Position numbers and translations under genes: made by a program
Notes under the pieces: model-generated
Databases searched by the model: none
The model's input: only the letters and a program-made list of their open reading frames with translations
Told to the model about the DNA's origin: nothing
Shown here: positions 26,884 to 34,684 of the stretch, one piece after another
Position numbering within the stretch: the stretch's first letter is position 1
Layout of the letters: each line of letters starts with the position of its first letter
Origin: Williamsia maris
Lineage (GTDB): Bacteria; Actinomycetota; Actinomycetes; Mycobacteriales; Mycobacteriaceae
NCBI RefSeq assembly: GCF_024171815.1
Contig: NZ_JAMTCJ010000001.1
Location: forward strand, 992,001-1,056,000
DNA: 64,000 nucleotides
Direction: 5' to 3'

Positions 26884-28938
26884 GTGGCCCAACCGACCCG
26901 CCTCGGCACCTCCTCTTCGGCCGGCGGTCTTTCCCGGACACTCCCGCTCTGGTCGATCGTCGGTATCGAGGTCGTCGCGATCGCCGTGTTCGTCGTTCTC
27001 CGAGCCGCAGGTCAGCCGTTCACCATCTCGGCGTCGATCGCGGCAGCGGTCGGCGTGATCGGCGCACTGCTGGCCATTCGTGCGCCCTCGCGAATCTCGG
27101 TCTACGGACGCGTCGGTCGCCGACTCGCCTACTTCCGGCGCTACGGCAGCACCCCGAACGACCCGCCCATCCCCTTCGATCTGCCGCAGTCGGACGGCAC
27201 GACGATCGGCGCGCGCTGGGCCGACGACCGCCTCATCACGGTTGTCCGCATCGCCCGCCCGGTGTCCCCGACGGTCCTGAAACCGTCGAACTCGATCGTC
27301 TCGACCTCTCAGTTGTCCCTTGGGGTCATCGCTAAGGCGCTGTCGCAGTTCGACATCGAACTCGAGTCGATCGACGTGGTCGCGCACGGGTGGCGTTCGC
27401 GCGGCGCGGCGCACCTCACCGGACCGTACGTCCGCCTCACGTCGAACCTCCCCACGCTGCCCCAGCAGGACGTGTGGGTTGTCCTGCGCCTCAACCCCTT
27501 GCTGTGCCCGGACGCGATCGCATCACGCGGCGGCGGGTCGGCCGGGGTGCTCAAGACGGCAATGGCCGCGACCCGCCGAGTGGCCAATCACCTTGCCCAC
27601 GAGGGCTACCGTCCGTCGATCCTCACCGCGCACGGCATCTCGGCCATGTCGGCCGGCCTCATCGACAACGCCAACGTCGACGACGCCGCGGAGGACTGGT
27701 CGTCGATCACCTACGGCTCGTACTCGACCAGCGCCTACACGCTCGACACCCCCGTCGACGCCGCGCTCAGCAACGCCATCTGGACCGTCCCGAGCGCGTC
27801 GACCACCTGCGCCATCCGGCTCACCCGCGACGGCGACAAGTACGCGCTGTCGACAGTGATCCGTTACGCGACCATCGGCGACCTCGCCCTCAACCCGCCG
27901 GAAGCCCTGCGGCGCCTCGTCGGTCGGCAGCGACCCGCACTGAACCGCACGCTCCCGGTCGGCAGCGACGATGTGGCGTCCCTGCCGGTGATCTCGCTCG
28001 ATCTCGACGAGCTCGACGCCATCCGGGTCGTCGACGGCGGGCACGGCCAACTCTTCGGCGCCGACGTCCGCGGTGAGGCGATCGCCGTCCCGCTGTTCGG
28101 ATCCGATGTACGTCGCGTCGATGTCTACGGCTCGGCGTACCTCACCCAGCAGATCGTCGCCCGTGCCATCGCGGTCGGCGCGAAGGTCATCATCAAGACC
28201 GACCGCCCGGACTCGTGGCGACCACTGGTGTCGAACGTGAACGACGCACGGACCGTGTTCATGACGTCGCCCATCGAACAGAGCCACACCGCAGCGATGT
28301 TCACGCTGTGCATCCTCGACGCCCGCGAGGCGACCGAGGACCCCACAGTCGGGACGCAGCTGCGTGTCCATCGGACCGCCGGCCTGCCCGAGCGTCTCGA
28401 CGACACGTCCGACGTCGCCATCTACCAGCAGCGCGACGACCAGAACCGCGTCTACGTGGTCACCCGAACCGACTCGCTCGCCGTGTCGTTGGTGTCGTTG
28501 CCTGCCGAGAGCGCGCTCATCGAGGGTGCACGCCAGGCCCGCACGCCCGAACCCGTTGCCGCCGGTGACCGTCCGGCACGCGCGCGGGTGGCTCCACCGG
28601 CGCCGGATCCGCGCGGCCCCGGAGGACCGCCGCAGCAGAACTTCCAGCGTCCGAATCCCGGAGCCGGCCCGGGTCCCGGTGGCCCCGGTCCGGGTGGATC
28701 AGGACCTGGCGGTCCTGGCCCGGGGTCCGGTGGTCCCGGTCCAGGCGGACCTGGACCTGGAGGCGCCGGTCCGGGGGCACTCCCGCAACCGCAGCGTCCT
28801 CGCACGGCCCCACGGGGTTACACACCGATGGGGCCGCGTGATCGGCCGTCGGGACCGCCCCCGGGCGCGACCCCGAGCCAGCCGGATCCAGGGCCGCCCA
28901 GTGGACGACACAACAGGCACTCGCAGTCCGACGACTGA
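26884..28938 (+). CDS. eccE: ESX type VII secretion protein EccE
   Basis: Membrane component at the rim of ESX complexes. The 684-aa protein has two adjacent membrane helices at about 22-40 (PLWSIVGIEVVAIAVFVVL) and 47-66 (FTISASIAAAVGVIGALLAI), then a cytosolic domain with RISVYGRVGRRLAYFRRYG and a long alpha/beta region. The last ~120 residues are a Pro/Gly-rich low-complexity tail (GPGPGGPGPGGSGPGGPGPG), unusual in length for EccE. GTG 26884 is used, with AAGG eight bases upstream; TAAGGT at 26871-26876 could also be a -10 element close to the start. The gene ends in a strong terminator shared with the esx operon. Confidence 0.9.
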   Translation: MAQPTRLGTSSSAGGLSRTLPLWSIVGIEVVAIAVFVVLRAAGQPFTISASIAAAVGVIGALLAIRAPSRISVYGRVGRRLAYFRRYGSTPNDPPIPFDLPQSDGTTIGARWADDRLITVVRIARPVSPTVLKPSNSIVSTSQLSLGVIAKALSQFDIELESIDVVAHGWRSRGAAHLTGPYVRLTSNLPTLPQQDVWVVLRLNPLLCPDAIASRGGGSAGVLKTAMAATRRVANHLAHEGYRPSILTAHGISAMSAGLIDNANVDDAAEDWSSITYGSYSTSAYTLDTPVDAALSNAIWTVPSASTTCAIRLTRDGDKYALSTVIRYATIGDLALNPPEALRRLVGRQRPALNRTLPVGSDDVASLPVISLDLDELDAIRVVDGGHGQLFGADVRGEAIAVPLFGSDVRRVDVYGSAYLTQQIVARAIAVGAKVIIKTDRPDSWRPLVSNVNDARTVFMTSPIEQSHTAAMFTLCILDAREATEDPTVGTQLRVHRTAGLPERLDDTSDVAIYQQRDDQNRVYVVTRTDSLAVSLVSLPAESALIEGARQARTPEPVAAGDRPARARVAPPAPDPRGPGGPPQQNFQRPNPGAGPGPGGPGPGGSGPGGPGPGSGGPGPGGPGPGGAGPGALPQPQRPRTAPRGYTPMGPRDRPSGPPPGATPSQPDPGPPSGRHNRHSQSDD

Positions 28939-28980
28939 CCGCCCCCGGGTCGCTGACCACGACCACATGATCTGACGACG

Positions 28981-29014
28981 AAGGCGGGGAGTCCCGAATG
29001 GGACTCCCCGCCTT
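28981..29014. terminator. Strong bidirectional hairpin terminator
   Basis: AAGGCGGGGAGTCCC and GGGACTCCCCGCCTT form a perfect 15-bp stem around the loop GAAT. It sits between the convergent ends of eccE (+) and the esx operon (-), with short A and T runs at its base, and can serve both. Confidence 0.85.
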
Positions 29015-29031
29015 TGCGTTCGAGAGTGTGG

Positions 29032-29331
29032 TCAGCCGTGGAACATCGAGGCGACGCTCTTCTCGGTGCTGGCCATGTCGCCGACACCGTCGGTGGCGCG
29101 CGCGATGATCGAGCGGAGAACCTGCTGGATCTCCTCGACGTCTGCGGTCCACTTGCGGTGCGCTGCGTGGAAGGCCGCGGCCGAGCTGGATTCCTGGTTC
29201 CAGGAGGTCATGACCTGGTTACGCAGGCCCTCCATCTCCTGGACGAGGCCAGTGAACTCGTTCTCACGAGCCTTGATGTCGTTGAGGTGCTCGAGAACTC
29301 CTGCGGAGTAGACGATCGGTGCTTCAGACAT
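29032..29331 (-). CDS. WXG100-family ESX substrate (WNQ variant)
   Basis: A 99-aa EsxA/EsxB-family protein, secreted as a helical-hairpin heterodimer with its neighbour. Two long helices flank MTSWNQESSSA, which occupies the WXG turn, with Gln in place of Gly. No signal peptide and no cysteine. No YxxxD/E motif is found near the C terminus, which ends MASTEKSVASMFHG. It is the last gene of the - strand operon, 36 bases after its partner, and is followed by the 15-bp terminator. Calling it EsxA-like or EsxB-like on sequence alone is not safe. Confidence 0.9.
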   Translation of the reverse strand: MSEAPIVYSAGVLEHLNDIKARENEFTGLVQEMEGLRNQVMTSWNQESSSAAAFHAAHRKWTADVEEIQQVLRSIIARATDGVGDMASTEKSVASMFHG

Positions 29332-29367
29332 GTGTCTGTCCTTTCGAGAAAGTGGTCGGGTGGTCGA

Positions 29368-29685
29368 TCAGAAGTTCAGGCCGCTGCCGGATCCCTTGAT
29401 GGCCTGGGTGTTGCTCTCGTCGGATCCGCTCAACTTCTGCGCACCGGTGGTCACCGAGTCGAGGATCTCCTGCATCGCGTTGTTGAGCTTGCCCGACGCC
29501 GCCTGGTAGCGGGTCGTGACGTCGCCGAACGCGGAGGAGGCCTGACCGCCCCACACGGCGGGCGAGATCGCGGCGTCCACCGAGGCCTGGGTCTTGGTGA
29601 GAGTGGACTTCATGTGACTCCGGACCTCTTCGCCCTTCCTGGTGAAGGCAGCGACGGCCGCGGGATCAATATCTGTCTTGCTCAT
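29368..29685 (-). CDS. WXG100-family ESX substrate (WGG)
   Basis: A 105-aa WXG100 protein with helix, PAVWGGQASSAF turn, helix (FGDVTTRYQAASGKLNNAMQEIL) and a flexible Gly/Ser tail ending GSGSGLNF. It is the natural heterodimer partner of the 99-aa protein directly downstream. The only tyrosine (RYQAAS) is not in a YxxxD/E context. AAGGGAAA lies upstream of ATG 29685 as a possible ribosome binding site. It follows espG by 84 bases in the operon. Confidence 0.92.
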   Translation of the reverse strand: MSKTDIDPAAVAAFTRKGEEVRSHMKSTLTKTQASVDAAISPAVWGGQASSAFGDVTTRYQAASGKLNNAMQEILDSVTTGAQKLSGSDESNTQAIKGSGSGLNF

Positions 29686-29769
29686 TTCAGTTTCCCTTCA
29701 AAGTGTCCGACCATCGGACGTCTGTGATGTCACGGGAGAAGCACTCCCGCCGATCCCAGTCGGCTGTCA

Positions 29770-30558
29770 TCAGACGCCTCCGGGAAGTGTGTGGGCGAGC
29801 TGCCGCAGCGCCGCGGAAACTCGGTTGCGGTCGCCGGGTGCGATGGAAGTCCATCGCTCGCCGGTGACCGATGGGGTTGCGACGGAGACGATTCGGCCGC
29901 GCTGGGTGTCGAACACCGCGATCACGGTCCGCTCGGCCTCGCTGGCCGCGTGCGCGACGATCTCGGTCTGTCCGCTACACGACCACAGTGCCTGCGACAG
30001 GATCCGTGCGTCGGTCTCGTCGAGTCCGAGCCGAAAGAATTCCGCGGCGTAGTCATCCGGGTCGGCACAGGCGGCCAGCGCCGAGTCGAGCACATCGCTG
30101 GGCTGTCGGATCTCCCGCACCGTGGCGCCGGGGGCCTCACCGATCAGGCGGCCGATCTCGTTCTGGACCAGCGCCGCGTCGTCGTGGGCACGGAGTTCAC
30201 GGGTGGAGAACTGTTCTCCGTTGCGCGTCAGCATGAATCGGCGGTCGGCGACACCGACCAGGCAGACCCTGAGGATCTGCGTCGCGTCGACCCGGCGCAT
30301 CTCGATCATCCAGTCCGGGGCGACCGCGGCCTCGAGTGCGCCGCGGACGTCGAGGTCGACGTTACCGAGCTCGTCCAGCTCGCCCTCGCGAACGAGACTT
30401 CTCCGGGCCGACTCGAGATCGGCTGCGGGCGCGGTGTCCTCGTCACGTGCTTCGATCCGCAGAACCGCGGGCATCGCCTGGAGGGCGAGCGCATCGCAGA
30501 GCGTCAGCATCTCGTCGAGGGTGAACTCGTGGACCGTGTCGAAACCGATGACCGTCAC
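29770..30558 (-). CDS. espG: ESX substrate chaperone EspG, second copy
   Basis: A 262-aa EspG-type chaperone, only distantly like the one at 18449-19240. It starts MTVIGFDTVHEFTLDEMLTLCDAL, a typical EspG opening, then has the central MEMRRVDATQILRVCLVG-like strand region, FMLTRNGEQFSTREL and a C-terminal helix NRVSAALRQLAHTLP. Its ATG overlaps the stop of the PPE gene by four bases, so chaperone and PPE substrate are coupled in translation. It most likely serves the adjacent PE-PPE pair. Two EspG genes in one locus imply two sets of substrates. Confidence 0.85.
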   Translation of the reverse strand: MTVIGFDTVHEFTLDEMLTLCDALALQAMPAVLRIEARDEDTAPAADLESARRSLVREGELDELGNVDLDVRGALEAAVAPDWMIEMRRVDATQILRVCLVGVADRRFMLTRNGEQFSTRELRAHDDAALVQNEIGRLIGEAPGATVREIRQPSDVLDSALAACADPDDYAAEFFRLGLDETDARILSQALWSCSGQTEIVAHAASEAERTVIAVFDTQRGRIVSVATPSVTGERWTSIAPGDRNRVSAALRQLAHTLPGGV

Positions 30559-31514
30559 GCCTCCCCCCGATCCGTGACCCCGATGACCGACGGCGCCGCT
30601 GAGGTCGTGCCGGTCGGCACGACTTCCTGTACAGAATCATAGTTCGTCGCGGCAACCACTGTCGCATCAGAATTCGATCCCTGCGCGATACCGGCCGCGG
30701 GTACGAACGGGGCACCTGCGGGACCGGTGGGGGTGACGGTGGTCCCGTCCACCCCGACGACGACCTTCTCGCCCGAGACCGTGTCCACCCGGACCTCGGC
30801 ACGCTTTGTCTGACTGACGAATTCGTCGGTCGCACGCAGTCGGCCGCGGGGGCCGCTCATCGCCGCGACCCCCAACATGGCGGCCTGCGCCGCGGCCATC
30901 GCGGCACCGTTCGACGCGGCGAGCTTCGCCTCCGCAGCCGCACGCGCCTCGGCGGCGCGGTTGTGGTCGACGAGGTTCTTCGGGGCCTCCGGCGGATGGG
31001 CCGGCTTCGACACCGGCGTGGTCGCCTGTTCGTAGGACTCCATCACGCGCGACGCCTGCGCCTTCATCCCGACGGCCTGCTCGTCGAGCCGGGCGATACC
31101 GCCCGAGATCAATGCCGACGGCGGCGCGACCACCATCTTCAGGGCCGCCTCGAGCTGGGCCACCCCCGCGATCACAGCGGCGTCCGGCATGGCCGCGACA
31201 GCGATCGTGTGCGCGATCGCCTGCCGCTCAGCGGCTTCGGCGTTCTTGCGGGCCATCTCCGAGGTCTGGGCGACCCACGCCTTCAACGACTCCAGCGCCG
31301 TGAGCACACCGGGTGCCGCCGACCCCGACCACCCCTCGACGACAGATTTGCGGAGTTGCGTGATCTCGGCGTCGAGGTCTTTGAGCGATGACGCGATCGA
31401 TGCCCAGGCGAGGCCGGCCTCGAACAACGGCTTGGGTCCGGCGCCCGCCGAGAGATCCCGGCTGAGGCGCTCGGCCTGCCGTGTCTCCCAGCGAACTCCA
31501 GTGAACCCGATCAT
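30555..31514 (-). CDS. PPE-family ESX substrate
   Basis: A 319-aa protein with a PPE-type N-terminal domain: FTGVRWETRQAERLSRDLSAG in the position of the PPE opening, GPKPLFEAGLAWASIASSL matching the GPGPLLAAAAAWDGLA block, and VVEGWSGSAAPGVL carrying the WxG turn. Helices continue to about residue 175, followed by an Ala-rich segment and a Thr/Pro/Gly-rich C-terminal tail. The literal Pro-Pro-Glu is absent, as often in non-mycobacterial members. It follows the PE gene by 51 bases and overlaps espG by four. Expected to form a PE-PPE-EspG complex in the cytosol and to be exported with PE. Confidence 0.85.
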   Translation of the reverse strand: MIGFTGVRWETRQAERLSRDLSAGAGPKPLFEAGLAWASIASSLKDLDAEITQLRKSVVEGWSGSAAPGVLTALESLKAWVAQTSEMARKNAEAAERQAIAHTIAVAAMPDAAVIAGVAQLEAALKMVVAPPSALISGGIARLDEQAVGMKAQASRVMESYEQATTPVSKPAHPPEAPKNLVDHNRAAEARAAAEAKLAASNGAAMAAAQAAMLGVAAMSGPRGRLRATDEFVSQTKRAEVRVDTVSGEKVVVGVDGTTVTPTGPAGAPFVPAAGIAQGSNSDATVVAATNYDSVQEVVPTGTTSAAPSVIGVTDRGEA

Positions 31515-31565
31515 CGTTCTGGCTCCTCATCGTTGTCTCGTCGGTAGGGCGGATGTGTCGTGGTC

Positions 31566-31868
31566 TCAGATACCGGAGACGTCCTGCGCCAGTGCGGTGT
31601 CCGATGCCCCGACCGACGCCGTGCCGTCGCGCAGCGCGGTTGCGACGTCGCGGATGGCTGTCACACCTTTGACGATTTCGGCGTCGAAAAGTTCCGCGGA
31701 TTCGGAAAAAGATTTCGCGGCGGTCGTCGAGACCTCGTCGGTACCGGCCGGCTTGACCTGAAGCGTCGACCGGTGCTGACCGACGGTGCGCTCGATCTCC
31801 GTGGCGATGCTCTCGAGGCGTCCGACGGCCTGGGCGATGTGGTGCGGGTCGACCGAGATGTCACTCAT
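31566..31868 (-). CDS. PE-type small ESX substrate
   Basis: A 100-aa helical-hairpin protein directly upstream of the PPE gene, as expected of a PE partner. It reads MSDISVDPHHIAQAVGRLES, then ends TALAQDVSGI. The literal PE dipeptide is replaced by DPHH. It has no tyrosine at all, so it cannot carry the usual YxxxD/E export motif that PE proteins provide. ATG 31868 is preferred; a GTG nine bases upstream lies too close to the AAGGA. The length equals the usual PE domain with nothing added. Confidence 0.7.
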   Translation of the reverse strand: MSDISVDPHHIAQAVGRLESIATEIERTVGQHRSTLQVKPAGTDEVSTTAAKSFSESAELFDAEIVKGVTAIRDVATALRDGTASVGASDTALAQDVSGI

Positions 31869-31904
31869 TGCGTCCACTTCCTTGCTGTGTCAACGGTTGC
31901 GTCT

Positions 31905-33221
31905 TCAGGATTCGAGTTCGTCCGGGCTGTCCCAGACCGACTGGGCCACCGGTGCTTCCACCCCACCGAGGACCGATGGGCTCGCGGTGGGCACCTCGCC
32001 GACCACGTCGTCGGCGTATCGCGCGTCCACCGGGGTGTCCCGCGAATGGCTCGCGTTCGACGCGCCCGCACCGGCCCCTGCGGCACCCGCCATCGGCATG
32101 CCACCGGGCGCCATCGCGGAGGTGGTCGACGCACGGGTGGTCGTGACCTCCTCGGTGGTCGACGAACCGGCGCCGCGGCCCGGACCCACCGGCGAATCGG
32201 AGGGACGTGAGCTGAGGGATCCGGTCGGGTTGGTCCCGGCACCGCCGAGGCCGGCCATTCCGCCGACTCCGAGGCCTCCCCCGCCACCGCCGCCGCCACC
32301 GGCTCCTGCGGTAGCGGTCTTCGCGGAATCGAGGTCGTGTGCGGAACCGGTGCGCAGTGATGCGGAGCGGGCCGCGAGCGACCCGCCGCCCGCGGCTCCG
32401 GCGCCACCGAACGCACCCACGATGGACTGGATGGGCGAGCTGACGGCCTGCACGGCCGTCGACGCCATACCCGGGATCGACGACATCATCTGCGGCGCGG
32501 CCGTGATCGGGACCGGGGCACCGGCGAACGACATGTTCGCGGTGTGTGCGGTGAGTTCGGCGCGGGTCTCGCCGACGACCACCATGCCCTCGGCGAGATG
32601 CTCGGAGGCCGACGCCATGATGCCCGCGACACCCACCGGCGTGGTGATGAACGGCATGAAGGCCGCCACCGACGCCACGAACTTCGCGATGATCGCCTGG
32701 AGCAGGGCCACGCCCTTGCCGACGGTCGCGGTCGCGACTCCCACGATCCGGGAGATGTCGCCACTCTGCGCGCCGGTGGCCACACCGTTGCCGTTGGCCT
32801 CGACGCCCTTCGTGATGGCCGCGGTACCGCCCGCGCCGGCCCAGAACGGTGCCACCATCGTCATCGCCTGCGTGCCCAGGCCGGTCACGCTCTCGAAGGC
32901 CTGCTGCAGTCCGCTGAGCAACTGGGTGGGATCGAACGGCGCGTTCGCCATGTTCCCCGACCCGAATCCGGAGAGCAGGTCGGTGAGCGGCTTGAACAGC
33001 GACGCGATGTCGATGGTCGGCAGCGGAGGGAGATGCGGCAGCGGGGGCAACGGAGGCAGTTGCGGAAGCGGCGGCAGCTTCAACGACGCCAGGACATCAC
33101 CGACCGGCATGTGCAGCAGCGGAGCGACTCCACTGTGTTCCAGCATGTCCATCACGCTGGGACCGTGACCCGCGGTCGGATCGTGTCCGGGTGCCGGCGC
33201 GTGGCCTGCACCCTCGGTCAT
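31905..33221 (-). CDS. ESX-associated secreted protein candidate with Gly-rich region
   Basis: A 438-aa protein without a Sec signal. It has a Pro-rich N-terminal segment (LPQLPPLPPLPHLPPLP), a helical and partly hydrophobic middle (residues about 95-270, with VGKGVALLQAIIAKFVASVA), a Gly-rich stretch (AGAGGGGGGGGGLGVGGMAG) and a conserved tail YADDVVGEVPTASPSVLGG. The tail resembles the C terminus of the cargo protein at 20159-21937. Its ATG overlaps the stop of the EspC-like gene by four bases, so the two are probably partners, comparable with EspC-EspA or PE-PPE pairs. Not assignable to a named Esp protein. Confidence 0.65.
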   Translation of the reverse strand: MTEGAGHAPAPGHDPTAGHGPSVMDMLEHSGVAPLLHMPVGDVLASLKLPPLPQLPPLPPLPHLPPLPTIDIASLFKPLTDLLSGFGSGNMANAPFDPTQLLSGLQQAFESVTGLGTQAMTMVAPFWAGAGGTAAITKGVEANGNGVATGAQSGDISRIVGVATATVGKGVALLQAIIAKFVASVAAFMPFITTPVGVAGIMASASEHLAEGMVVVGETRAELTAHTANMSFAGAPVPITAAPQMMSSIPGMASTAVQAVSSPIQSIVGAFGGAGAAGGGSLAARSASLRTGSAHDLDSAKTATAGAGGGGGGGGGLGVGGMAGLGGAGTNPTGSLSSRPSDSPVGPGRGAGSSTTEEVTTTRASTTSAMAPGGMPMAGAAGAGAGASNASHSRDTPVDARYADDVVGEVPTASPSVLGGVEAPVAQSVWDSPDELES

Positions 33222-33535
33222 AGGGTCGAACCCGCCGATCCCAGGTTCTGAGCGGTGTTGTCGTCGCTGTTCTGGTAGCCGGAGGCTGCGCCGAAGGCAC
33301 CGGCCGCGCTGGACGCGTGCACACCGACGAGCGAGGCCGTCGACACCGCGTTGGCGAACTGGGCGCCGGCGAAGCTGGCCAGGAAGTCCTGACCGATGAG
33401 CCCGAAGATCGGCACCATCACGGCCACGTTGGCCGCGAGGTCCATGGCCCCGGCGCTCTCGATCGCTGTGCCGATACCGGCAACTGCGGTGCCGTAGGCG
33501 CGAACTGCGTCCGGATGGACGGATATATCAGTCAT
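33218..33535 (-). CDS. EspC-like type VII secretion target
   Basis: A 105-aa protein of the EspC type: an opening ISVHPDAVRAYGTAVAG, a central helix ending FLASFAGAQFANAVSTASL, and a C-terminal helix with SGYQNSD, which is a YxxxD export motif placed like that in EspC. It has no signal peptide. ATG 33535 begins the family-like sequence; the longer frame upstream does not look coding. It heads the - strand cargo operon and is coupled to the 438-aa gene by a 4-base overlap. It is the only member of this operon with a clear YxxxD/E motif. Confidence 0.75.
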   Translation of the reverse strand: MTDISVHPDAVRAYGTAVAGIGTAIESAGAMDLAANVAVMVPIFGLIGQDFLASFAGAQFANAVSTASLVGVHASSAAGAFGAASGYQNSDDNTAQNLGSAGSTL

Positions 33536-33794
33536 CTGAACCACGACCCCCTGAAGTCGTTGATCGCCGGACGCTTGTCCAGCTGTTGCTTCCGGAAAGG
33601 AGAATAACCGACATCCGACCACTATTCCACGTGATCGTTAGAGACGTTCATCATCTTCCCGGTTCGTCTTGCCACATCAGATGCGTCGGACGTCGGATCG
33701 GTTCCACGCGGACCAAAGTTTTTTTCCGCACACCCCTGTGGAAAACCGGATGTGGAGGCGTGGCGCGGTCGGCGCGAGGTGCCATCATGGTCGC

Positions 33795-34244
33795 GTGGAC
33801 AGGTACATCGACAGCGATGACAACTGGGATGACGACGACTGGGGCGATGAATCGACCCCCGAGGACGCGGCGTCGGACGACGCGTCCGACACCGACGGCG
33901 ACGAACCCGAACACTCGCTGACCACGGTCGGACGGGCCGCCACCCCCACCGGGTCTATAGAGGTGCGGACCACGTTGAACGGGCTGCCGACCTCGATCCA
34001 CATCGAGAGATCCGAGATGGACGGGTCCGCGGCGAAACTCGCCAAGACCATCCTGCTGCTCTGCAAACAGGCCGGGACCCGGGCGGGGGCGACGCAGCGG
34101 GCGGCCCTGCTGCGCGACGGTCACACGCTCGAGGCCGTGTCGTACACGGGACTACCCGGTGAGCGAGAAGCAGCCGAGATGGACCGTCACGTCGATGAGT
34201 ACTTCGAGGGCGACGAGACCGGAACGTGGTTGAGGCGGGTATGA
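33795..34244 (+). CDS. Hypothetical acidic protein paired with a YbaB-like gene
   Basis: A 149-aa protein of unknown function. The first ~45 residues are strongly acidic (DSDDNWDDDDWGDE, ASDDASDTDGDEPEHS); the rest looks folded: GSIEVRTTLNGLPTSIHIERS, AAKLAKTILLLCKQAGT and EAAEMDRHVDEYFEGD. The beta-strand/helix pattern is reminiscent of YbaB-like ESX-locus proteins but I cannot assign it. GTG 33795 is the best start though no strong ribosome binding site precedes it. The stop overlaps the next ATG by three bases (ATGA), so both are coupled. It is divergent from the EspC-like gene. Confidence 0.65.
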   Translation: MDRYIDSDDNWDDDDWGDESTPEDAASDDASDTDGDEPEHSLTTVGRAATPTGSIEVRTTLNGLPTSIHIERSEMDGSAAKLAKTILLLCKQAGTRAGATQRAALLRDGHTLEAVSYTGLPGEREAAEMDRHVDEYFEGDETGTWLRRV

Positions 34245-34648
34245 GCGACCAGAACTTTCCCCCACCGGCACCGATTCCTTCGAGCCCGCCGATGCCACCG
34301 ACGTTCCCGATCACCTTCGACGACATCGAGGCCAGTGCTCGGCGCGCGCTAGACCGCCTGCAGTCGGCGACCGAGGCGATCTCCGGGATCCGCGCCGAGC
34401 ACTCCGACCCCGACGAACTGGTGACGGTTGTCGTGTCGGGGACCGGTGAGCTGCTCGAACTGCGGATCAGCGACGACGCGATGCGGAAGACGCCCGAAGC
34501 GCTCGCGAGTTTGATCGTCGAGACGGCCGGCGCCGGTGCGGGTTCCGCGTTCGGCAGCCTCGGAGAACAGGTCCGGGCGTTCACGGACTCGTCGAACAGC
34601 GATCCCGGTCCGATGGGCGCCATCCGATACGGCGACGGCCCCGCCTGA
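34241..34648 (+). CDS. YbaB/EbfC-family protein (EspL-like) of the ESX locus
   Basis: A 135-aa YbaB/EbfC-family protein. After a Pro-rich start (FPPPAPIPSSPPMPP) come a long helix FDDIEASARRALDRLQSATEAI and the YbaB sheet VTVVVSGTGELLELRISDDAM, then helix KTPEALASLIVETA. YbaB proteins bind DNA as dimers, and ESX loci of mycobacteria carry similar small proteins such as EspL; whether this one binds DNA or acts as a secretion chaperone is not evident. It ends the ESX locus, converging on the sigma factor gene. Confidence 0.75.
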   Translation: MSDQNFPPPAPIPSSPPMPPTFPITFDDIEASARRALDRLQSATEAISGIRAEHSDPDELVTVVVSGTGELLELRISDDAMRKTPEALASLIVETAGAGAGSAFGSLGEQVRAFTDSSNSDPGPMGAIRYGDGPA

Positions 34649-34650
34649 CC

Positions 34651-34684
34651 GGTCCTGCGGCCCGTAGGGCAACGCCTCAGGACC
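34651..34684. terminator. Inverted repeat between convergent genes
   Basis: GGTCCTG (34651-34657) and CAGGACC (34678-34684) are inverted, enclosing a smaller GCCC/GGGC hairpin. It covers the junction of the YbaB-like gene and the sigma factor stop. No T-run; terminator role is inferred from position. Confidence 0.35.
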
